NCBI GenBank assembly: GCA_013396525.1
Contig: VWYX01000678.1
Span: forward strand, 1-64,000
Length of the DNA: 64,000 nucleotides
Reading direction: 5' to 3'
DNA from: Chaetorhynchus papuensis
Lineage: Eukaryota; Chordata; Aves; Passeriformes; Rhipiduridae
The notes below the pieces were generated by a model. That model did no database searches. It had not been told where the DNA came from and worked only from the letters and a program-made list of their open reading frames with translations. Position numbers and translations under genes: made by a program. This document shows positions 55,841 to 64,000 of this stretch, one piece after another; position 1 is the stretch's first letter, and the number at the start of each line of letters is the position of its first letter.

Positions 55841-56671
55841 AAAATAAAAACAAGACCACGTTTATTCAATACAGACAGGTTAATTAAGACAGTAAGTCCT
55901 GTAAATCAGGAACACATTTCAAACGCTCCGGTACGAAGTGCATATATTTAAAATCAACAGCTGCATCTTGTACTTGAGCCATTGAGTTTGTCGGGGAAGG
56001 GTGGATTCAGGGTTTTTCTTTTTGGTAGAAAAAACTTGTTTCGGCTACCTTATGTGAACAATGCATCTCAGGCTCCATTCACTCATTTGTTAAGTCCAGC
56101 TGCCTTCCAGCTTTGATATTCACATTTTTAAAAACTGCTTCATACAGTCACAACGAGAAATAATAACAATAAACGTTAAAATAACAACAAATAAACCCCC
56201 AACAAAAAACCAAACCAGCCCAGGAGGGGAAAGGAAACACCTCCCGCCGGGGTCAGCGAGGATTATTGCAAATGGCTCCTGGGAGACGGAGGAGCACCGC
56301 GGCAGCGGGGGACCGGCGGCGGGGGGGTCCGCGGCCCCGGCCGGGCTGCCCCGGCGGGGGGAGGAGAAGGAGGAGCTCCCGGGGAAGGCAGAGCAGGGAG
56401 GGGGGCACAACAACAGCTCGGGGCGGGCGGCGTGCGCGGCCTCGCCTGCCGGGGCTCGGCGGGGTCCGCGCCGCGGGTGACCTTGGGGCGGGGGGGTTCG
56501 GGCACCCTCCCCGCCCCAACCGGCCCCGGCCTGGGGGGCCCCGCCGCCGGGACACACTTACATCCTGGCGGAGCCCGCACCGCGCTCCCGCAGCCCGCCC
56601 GGCGGGGGCTCCGCCGCCGCCAGCGGCCGCGCTCCTTCGCCCCGGTCACCGCCGCCGCTCGTCCCCGCCGG
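55841..56671 (-). other. FRAT-like gene 3' UTR
   Basis: Runs from the stop codon (56672-56674, minus strand) to the poly(A) signal. The first about 450 nt belong to the CpG island and the distal part is A/T-rich. The extent is inferred from the first canonical minus-strand AATAAA. Confidence 0.65.
55861..55866 (-). terminator. FRAT-like gene poly(A) signal
   Basis: TTTATT on the + strand is AATAAA on the minus strand (context attgAATAAAcgtgg). Cleavage would be expected about 10-30 nt further on, near 55835-55850. Confidence 0.7.
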
Positions 56672-57283
56672 CTACTGCAGGGGCTGCACCGCCGCCGCCG
56701 CCGCCTCGCCGTCCGCGCCGCCGCTCCCCGCCGAGGCGCTGCCGCTGGAGGCCGCGGATGCCGCCGCTGCTGCCGCCGCCGCCGCCAGCTGCAGCCGCCG
56801 GACAGCTTCTTTGATGAGGTTGCCGGAAAGGATGAGCTGCTGCAGGAGCCGGTGTGGGTCCTCCTCCTCCGCCGGCCCGTCGCCTGGCCCCGGCGGAGGC
56901 TGCTTCCTCCGACGGGCGGCGCTCCGCAGCCAGCCCCGTCCGCAGAGCTGCTTGGTCACCCGCTGCTGGCCGCTCCGGTCCGGCCGCGGAGGCTCGACGT
57001 GCTGCGAGTGATCTTGCGGCGGGGCCGGTCCCCGCGGCGCCAGCAGCCCGGCCCCGGCCCCGGCGCCGCTGCAGCACCGCGGCGAGTAGGGGGCGGCGCG
57101 GTCGCGGGCGCTGCCCGGCCCCAGGTGCTTGGGGGCGCGGGGCGGCGGCGGCGCCCGCTGGGCGCTCAACTGCAGCACCTCGCCCAGCTTGGCCACCAGC
57201 GCGTCCACCTCCTTGGAGCCCGCTTGTCCCACGGCGACCGGGCGCTCCAGCAGCAGGAAGCGCTCGCCCGGGCGGCACGGCAT
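56672..57283 (-). CDS. FRAT/GBP-type GSK-3-binding protein, single exon
   Basis: 203 codons. Proteins of this family (FRAT1, FRAT2, Xenopus GBP) bind GSK-3, compete with Axin and promote beta-catenin signalling. The start MPCRPGERFL was chosen because family members start MPCR; the frame is open further upstream to 58033 but with no similarity there. Residues about 24-39 (KEVDALVAKLGEVLQL) match the conserved N-terminal segment that includes the nuclear export signal. RDRAAPYSP (61-69) and CGRGWLRSAA (114-123) match short conserved blocks. Residues 139-165 form the GSK-3-binding helix (DPHRLLQQLILSGNLIKEAV), nearly identical to mammals. An alanine run (168-175) and a Ser/Gly/Ala-rich tail follow. 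No intron is needed, as in mammalian FRAT genes. At 203 residues it is shorter than human FRAT2 (233) and FRAT1 (279). The sequence does not tell FRAT1 from FRAT2, so no number is assigned. Confidence 0.93.
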   Translation of the reverse strand: MPCRPGERFLLLERPVAVGQAGSKEVDALVAKLGEVLQLSAQRAPPPPRAPKHLGPGSARDRAAPYSPRCCSGAGAGAGLLAPRGPAPPQDHSQHVEPPRPDRSGQQRVTKQLCGRGWLRSAARRRKQPPPGPGDGPAEEEDPHRLLQQLILSGNLIKEAVRRLQLAAAAAAAAASAASSGSASAGSGGADGEAAAAAVQPLQ

Positions 57284-58200
57284 CTCTGCCGGGTCCCTGC
57301 CGTGCCGCAGCGGGACCGGGGCCGCCGCCCGCCCGCCGCCCCGCGCGCGCGCGAGCACACGCGGCTCCGGCGCTGCGGTCGCGGCTGGAGCTCGGCCCGC
57401 TGGCGTTGGTTTGTAAACAATGGGTGACGCGCGCGCCCGGGCGCCTCCCACTGCGCCGGCCGGGGGGGGGGAGCGACGGCCGTCCGGACCAACTGCTGGG
57501 CGGCCGCTCCCGGGGCCGGAGCCCCGTGCACAGAGGGCTCGGCCAACAGCGCGGGGGCGGCTTCCGCCGCCGGGCGCCGCCGGCCGGGCGAGGCCGCCCC
57601 GCGACCACCGAGCGCGACGCCCCCTCTTCTGTCTTCTTCCCCCCCCACGTCTGCGCGCCGCGTGGACCGGCCCGCTTTCAAACCCCGCACCTCGGGTCTC
57701 GGGGGCGGGGCCGCAGTGATTGGCAGGAGGGGGCGGGGCGGGCGGCGCGGCGGAGGGTCTCGCACCGCTCCGTCGCCTCGGGACGATCGCTGGGAGGGGG
57801 CACGGGGGGCCGCGGGGAGGGCGAGCGGCGCCCGGTGACCGCCCCGTGACCGCCCGGTGACCGCTCGGCCGGTGCCGCCCCCGCCCCGCCGTTAACGGCC
57901 CGCGGGGCGCCGGTGCGGGCGCGCGCCGGTGCCCCCGTGAGCGGCCGGCGGTTGCGCGCGTGCGGCTCTCCCGCAGCGGCGCGCGCCTGGAAGCGGAGCT
58001 GGCGCTTCCCGGCGGAGCGCGGCCCGCCCGCACCGGCCTCGGGGAGCGGCCGCGGCGCTGAGAGCCCCATTACCCAGCGTAGTCCCGCAAGGCTCCGGGC
58101 TGGGATCGCGGCGCGTTCGTACCGCAGCGCCCGGTCTGACCGCTTGGTTCGCGCTCGGCGGTCGTCTGTGCCCTGATTGCTGTGCCTGCACGCGGCAGCA
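57284..58200 (-). promoter_or_regulatory. FRAT-like gene CpG-island promoter and 5' UTR
   Basis: Extremely CpG-rich. A CCAAT box on the minus strand (ATTGG at 57719-57723) sits between two GC boxes (about 57701-57711 and 57729-57744). This arrangement suggests a start site near 57620-57660 and a 5' UTR of about 350 nt. A short tandem repeat (three near-copies of ccggtgaccgc) lies at 57831-57865. Many long ORFs here, on both strands, are by-products of high GC content. Confidence 0.7.
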
Positions 58201-61200
58201 CGTTGGTTTGGGGTTTAATTCCTTGACATATAAATGCCTTCGGAGTCTTTTTTGTCATCACTAGAATTAGCAGACGTGAAACAACTCTGTTGCAGGTGTT
58301 CTGTCGGGATTTCTCTCAGCCTGCGGTTATACTTCGTCACCTGCACCAAGGCTCTGCCCTATCTCTTCATGTCCCAGTCCTGTTCCTTTCCTTGTTTCCG
58401 CCACTGCATCATTTAAGCAGGTGGTGAAGTTTCTGTGATGAGCCTTAAATAAGGTTTTCTGGGTGGTGTAAGTCTGGGGACATAGTCCAGAACATGTTCA
58501 TTCACGTGACAGGGCATGCGGTCAGCTCCGCTGGGAACGGCCTGTGAAGTGTGAGTTGCCCATACACATAACTGCTATCACCCCTGTGCCCCTGATTAAT
58601 CAGTAAGCGGTTGGCAAAGGAGAGGGCATGTCCTTTGGTCCGTTTGTCCATGTTCTCCTGAGCTACTTGCACTTGCTGTATAAAGCAAGAGATCCTGTGC
58701 CTGAGTGTACGTGTTTGTGAACATGCCTGCTATCTGCACATGTTACTGGTCACTCCAGCCTAGGTGTCCAAGCCCATTACTACGTCCCCTGCCTGGATTT
58801 ATATGAGCTGGACATAAATCATGCCACATAATTGCATTTTATTTATTCATGTGCATACTTAAGGTACCGATACTTTCTTATTTTCAGCACCTTCTTGGTA
58901 ACTGGCAATTAAAACTCAGATTGCATTGTTCTACAGATGACGGAAAAGTGAGATTATGATGAAAAAGTGAGATTTTGTTGCACACCCACCCTCCCAATAT
59001 TTTTAAGAAAACACTTCCACCTATATTCCTTATTTATGCAGTATCTATTCAAAAGAAATAGAAGCAGGCCTACATAGATGCAGTGGATGGATCTACTTCA
59101 ACTCCAAGGGAGATCTATATTCAGATCACTTCTGAGTAGGTAATCTGGTATTCTATACAAGCAAAACTGCAATAAGCCAGTACAGCTTATTCCAGCCTTT
59201 TCTTCTCCCACAAAAGCAAAATAAGCTATACCAGCAAAAGCTCAGTGCTGCTTGTGATTACATCTACACCTGGGGCTTTCATGAGCCCAGCAATGATAAT
59301 CGCAAATCGTGCTTCATTGCATCCCTAACCAACGGCAGCGCTGGGAAAAGCTTGCAGGATAGTGCAGATCAGTGCCACAGACAGGGAGCTCAGTCATTAG
59401 CAGAATCATGATGTCCTCAGATCTTTTTAAATGCAAAATTTTAGTGATGACTGGTTGACAATGGACTGAGTATCTGCTGAGGATTTTAGGACTAAATACA
59501 CTGAAGATGTTTACACTGAATGCTACTGATCAGGATTAATAGATTTACCAGCTGAACAAAGTGAGATTTGTGGACCTTCAGGAGAAGGGTGTTTCAGATT
59601 ATGTTCTCCTAGACGAGTTGAAAACCTCAGCCATTACTTTGGTACTATCTGCTCTTTTCACTGGATGATGAGAGAAAAACTAAAATAATGGAGAAGACAG
59701 TATATCCTATATCTGAGGTTCTCTCTCAAAGATTTGTTTATGTGGGAAAACTGTACCAAAGAGGGCTCAATATGAATTTACATCATAATCATATCTGTGG
59801 AGTGGATCTCAGTATGTCAGCACCCAGAGACCTTTCTGGGATTAAACCCCAGTCCATGCCAGGGGCAGGTCTAAGCTGCCTGCAGCCATTATTGGATGTT
59901 CCTGGCAGAAATACTACAGCAGTTCATCAAGAGGTGTTTGCTAGTGCCTCTCTGTAGAAATGAGAACGACTTCAACAGTGGGTTTTGCAATTATGGGGCT
60001 GTCATAGGTGCCCTGATGCAGAGTTTGTGAGCATAAGTGACTGAGCTGGCTGCCAGGTCAGCCCCAAAGAAGCTGGGGCCTCATCAGTTGTAGCCATCGG
60101 GTCATTTGGCCAAGTCCTGAGTAAGCTGAAGCTTACTCACTGTATTCTCATTTAAATTGGGAGAATCACAGCCTGGTTATCGTACTTGGTCTTCTACAGC
60201 TGGTGATGAGTTCTGCAGTACTGCTTTTACTTTAGCAGTTTACCACAGTAATTGCAATTTTTAAAAATCCCCAAAACCCCAAAGCCCAGAACATTAAGGA
60301 TTGGGGGAGGTTCTTTTTAAAATAAAAATAAAAGGAGCTGCAAAACTGTTGAGAAAATTTTTCTGACCTTTGACAGTATTTTGCTGAGCAGAAATTTGAC
60401 AATGACCATTGCTGCTATTATTTTTTTTTCTGGATGCATTTCTGTGTATGGTCTGTTTCTCTTCTAGGATTGACAAAATTCTCATGGCAACTTGTTGTCT
60501 AAGTCATTCTATTAGCAAGACATTACAGTTGAGAACCATTTTTGTGATTATTGTTCACATGCACTCTCACTTTATCCATTCAAATGTTTAGAAAACAGTC
60601 TTTAAGAGATTTTTAGTAATACTTGTCTTTCAGATATTCCTAGCAGAGGACAAAATCTGAGTTTCATAAAAAAGTACTAATTATATTAATTATGTGTCCA
60701 TCTATAAAATTTTGACATAATTTTATTGTGCTTCCTGAGGATACATTTTAATTTCAGAATATAAAGGTCAATTTATATATCTTACCTTTTGTACTGATCC
60801 TGACAATATGGACAACTGGATGTGAATTCTGAGCTTTAAACCTATTAAAGACAAAGAAAGAAAACCCTTAAATCCTTTGAAGTCTGCAATCCAGTTTTAT
60901 CTCAGTCCTTCGACTACATGTATGTGTTCAGGACCATGCATATGTTCTAATCTGTTATGGAGACCCTGTAACCCAGTCAATGTGAAAATTATAAATAATA
61001 CTTAATTTGTACAGGTGTTTACATTCCAAACCCTTTTGCTGGAGCTGCGTGATCAGTGATCTCAGACTTTGGCATGTGTAGAAATGAATCAGGTTGATAA
61101 ATTCCTGATAGAGACTATGTAGTGTTGCATCACAATGTTGAAATATTTATAGTGTTGTTTACAAAACAGTAAGATGGCTTTGAACTGGCTGAGCCCAGTG

Positions 61201-63666
61201 ACGAGGAGGTCCTTTCCAGTCCTTCCTTTCTCCAGGCGTTTCTCACGTCCTTTATTTTCTACAGAAACTTCTGTCATATTTGTTAAATATGCAGAGCTTC
61301 TCTTCATAACAATAGTGTCAATGAAAGACGCTTGTGCAAAGTAAATTAATTTCCTGTGCACACTTCAAATGCAGAATGGGGAAAGGCCAGATCATCCAAA
61401 TAAGGCAAGTTTAGATTTCCCAATAATTGTTTTGTAATCTGCATTAATAATAAATTTCCAAGAACAAAAGACATTCCTTTAGAAACAGCTGAGGTTGCTA
61501 AGTGACACAAATGTATTTACTGTGTCATAACTAGCAAATGCCAAGCACATTTAAACAAGAGATTTAATAAGCAATGGTGTCATGAATCTTACCTTGACTC
61601 CCAGGATAAATATAAACCTGTTGGCCAACAGCTTTACAGGGTTTTGGATGCCCAGTCTGAGACCTTAATGGAAACAGGAAACATTAGTTGTTTTAGAAAA
61701 TAAAGACTTTCACTCTTAAGGAATTTAAATATGCATCTTTATCCCAACGGGTGTTTGGGATTTGTTTCTTTTATGTATTGTTTCTGTTAATCCTCATTCA
61801 ATTACCAAAGAATTTGCAGGTAGGGATACTGCTTCCTAACAAGGCTGGGAACTACACTGTAAGTTGTGAGGCTGAATTACTTCCTTTTGCTGAAGTTATC
61901 ACTGTTTCTTATATCTTTTAGACACAAATAATCCTCTCCAGTCTTTTTGGGAAAGCAAAAGGCTGGCACCTTCTTCTGTCTTCTCACCTTCTTCTAGTGT
62001 CTGACACTGCTGTATTTCAGCTTGTCCAAGCAATCAGAACACATGGCCCCTTTGGAGGGCCCACAGTAACATTCTTTTGGCCTGATAAGCTGATCCTTCT
62101 CTTTCCCTAAGCTGCAAAACCTCTTCTTCCTCCTCTGATACACACAAGGTGCAGTCGATGCCCCGTGCCTGCCGCAAATGTGCAGAAGTGGGCAGCGTGC
62201 AGGAATTGCTCCCAAGGAGTGCATTGAGCTACCTGGTCATTAGGAGCTGCCAGGTTGCCTTGCACAACAGCCTCTGCTAGTTTAGGAATGAGACAGGAGG
62301 CGTGGGAAAGGAGCCTACAGACGTCTCAGGGATGCACTAAACTACGGGGCAACCAAGTCTTTGTTTGTTTATTCAAATAACTGACTCACTTCCAGCTTTC
62401 CTAACAACTGGAATACATTTTAATGGTAGCCTATATTATAAGTAATGAGCCAGTGTAATCTGTTGTGTGGGCTTTTATAGGTTTTTCCATATATGCAATT
62501 CCTGAGAATAATTTCCATTTGTTCAGTCTTTTCAAATATTGAAATATAGGAAGCAGAGATGAAAACAATATATTGAACCACTCCTAAAATGTCATTAAAT
62601 GGACTTTAGGAACATCTTTTAAAAAATATCAGATTCAAGAGAAAAGCCCTTTCACCTTTTGTCAAAATACCCTGCACATTTCTGTATGTCCTGACAAAAT
62701 CCCTGTGCTTGTTGCTATACCTTCAATTGATAATTGTTTGTTAACCAGACATCTCTTGACAGTTCTGTTAAAACAAGCCTATCTACAGTGAATACTGAAA
62801 AGCCATGATCAATACGCTAATATATAATGATTACAAGTAATGTGTCTCACTCAGCATGTAGGGCAGAAACGAAAAAAAAAGCCTCCTGTCTAATTGTATT
62901 TGAAGTAGACTTGTCTAAAAATAAGGGAGCACTTGTCCCACAAGGACTGCAGCCAATTCCACTGAATCAATGGAACCTGGGCAGGACTGCCAGCTTTCCT
63001 CATTGAAATTCCTCCTTAAAGCATACTTTTGACATTAAGCCTTTAGAAAAAGATGACTGTTACTTAAAAAGAAAAACGAAAACCAGGCATCACCTGAGAT
63101 CTGACAGCTCCTTCTTGTTTTAAGTCTGAACTGTGCTGTTTGTGCAATTTAGGCCTTGGATTTGCACCTCACAGAAGCATGATCAACCTTCAGGTAAGAA
63201 ACCTCTCAGAGCAGCTGCTGTGGTTATAGATATGGTCACATTTCCTTCTTTTGCTCCCTGACCACAGCTCACCTTTTTTTTTTTTGTGGTATTACTCGTC
63301 TCATCGTGAATTCCTCATTTTTTTCCTTCTTAATCTAATCCTACAGAGCTCTGTGATATGCACTTGTGGTACTCAGTATATTTAATCTCTGTCATTTTTC
63401 TCTGTGAGAGAGATTAGTAAAAGATTTTAAAACCAACAAACTTCATATCCATTTTTCTCAAGTCTTATTAGCCCCTCAGAACAAGACAGGTAGATCTAGC
63501 TTCTTGAAACACTTTTCCTTCTTCTCTTTACAAACATTATGTCCCTGACAGCCTGATTCCACTGCACATGCCCCTTTCCTTTTCACCTAAAATAGTCCTT
63601 TTGATCTGGTTACAGTCCTTCTTCTTTCTTTTTCTTCTCCGTAACTTCTAAATCTCAAAACACATT
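58201..63666. other. Intergenic DNA
   Basis: No gene recognised. It is A/T-rich with only short ORFs. A 41-nt exon-like segment with good splice signals lies at 63153-63193 and is described as a finding. Confidence 0.55.
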
Positions 63667-64000
63667 TCATAGAATCATGTAATGGTGTGGGTTGGAACTG
63701 TCCTTAAAGATCATTGAATTTCAAACCCTCTGCTGTGGGCAGGAACACCTTCCACTAGACCTGGTTGCTCAGAATTCCATCCATCCTGGCCTTGAACACT
63801 TCCAGGGATGCAGCATCCACAACTTCTCTGGGCAACTTGTGCCAGTGCCTCACCACCCTCACAGTAAAGAATTTCTTCCTGTTATCTAATCTAAACCTAT
63901 GCTCTTTCAGTTTAAAGCCATTCCCCGTGTTCTGTCACTACATACCCTGGTCAAAAGTCCCTCTCCAGCCTTTTTGTCGGCCCCTTTGGGGTACTGGAAG
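63667..64000 (-). mobile_element. CR1 LINE 3' fragment, minus strand, runs off the window
   Basis: Begins with the minus-strand CR1 tail (catagaatcatgtaatgg). Typical blocks follow: 'gtgggttggaactgtcc', 'ggaacaccttccactagacc', 'catcctggccttgaacactt', 'gtgcctcaccaccctcacag' and 'aaagtccctctccagc'. The element continues past 64000. Confidence 0.95.

Noticed and set aside
56266..58191. Many long ORFs on both strands in the FRAT CpG island (up to 453 codons)
   Set aside because: High GC content removes stop codons in all frames. Only the MPCR frame shows family similarity. Upstream extension of that frame (to 58033) crosses the predicted promoter and has no conserved residues.
61994..62224. Minus-strand ORF with several cysteines (KECYCGPSKGAMCSDCL)
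   Set aside because: The cysteine spacing does not fit a family I know, and the ORF is short and isolated in A/T-rich DNA.

Overview
The window looks like nuclear DNA from a bird. It has long introns with GT/AG junctions, CpG-island promoters, and several truncated CR1 LINE copies with the typical avian 3' tail (repeats of the form ATTCTGTG). I see no bacterial, viral or organellar gene. The species cannot be named from sequence alone.

Layout. 1-3.1 kb is intergenic and carries a dead CR1 copy (about 1765-2787). 3.1-4.3 kb is a CpG island that drives ESRP1 (epithelial splicing regulatory protein 1). ESRP1 runs on the + strand from its start codon at 3975 to its stop codon at 34370. I place 14 coding exons at base resolution; reading phase is consistent at every junction but one. 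The N-terminal domain, three RRM domains and the C-terminal tail are all recognisable. The exception is the last intron (25433-34298): the phases there require one more exon of about 151 nt, which I cannot find. Two alternative forms can be read directly: paired 5' splice sites 12 nt apart in exon 12 (with or without four residues, KLPC), and a retained-intron end after exon 13 (stop at 25434-25436). The 3' UTR probably ends near 36.36 kb.

36.4-55.8 kb is mostly non-coding. It holds an isolated CpG island with a minus-strand TATA-like box (44.8-45.2 kb), a two-phase 7-bp tandem repeat (42.77 kb), two CR1 fragments (47.2 and 49.0 kb), an A/C-rich tract (52.1 kb) and a small CpG-dense block (53.7-54.06 kb). 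55.84-57.75 kb is a compact single-exon minus-strand gene of 203 codons encoding a FRAT/GBP-type GSK-3-binding protein, with promoter, 3' UTR and poly(A) signal visible. 58.2-64 kb has no gene I recognise and ends inside a minus-strand CR1 copy.

The two genes belong to different pathways: ESRP1 controls epithelial alternative splicing, and FRAT/GBP proteins bind GSK-3 in Wnt signalling. Nothing in the sequence says they are co-regulated. The points most worth checking are the missing ESRP1 exon, the retained-intron end with a G/T-rich element just inside it, the long intronic hairpin at 28.7 kb, the linkage of a FRAT gene to ESRP1, and the orphan CpG island at 45 kb.
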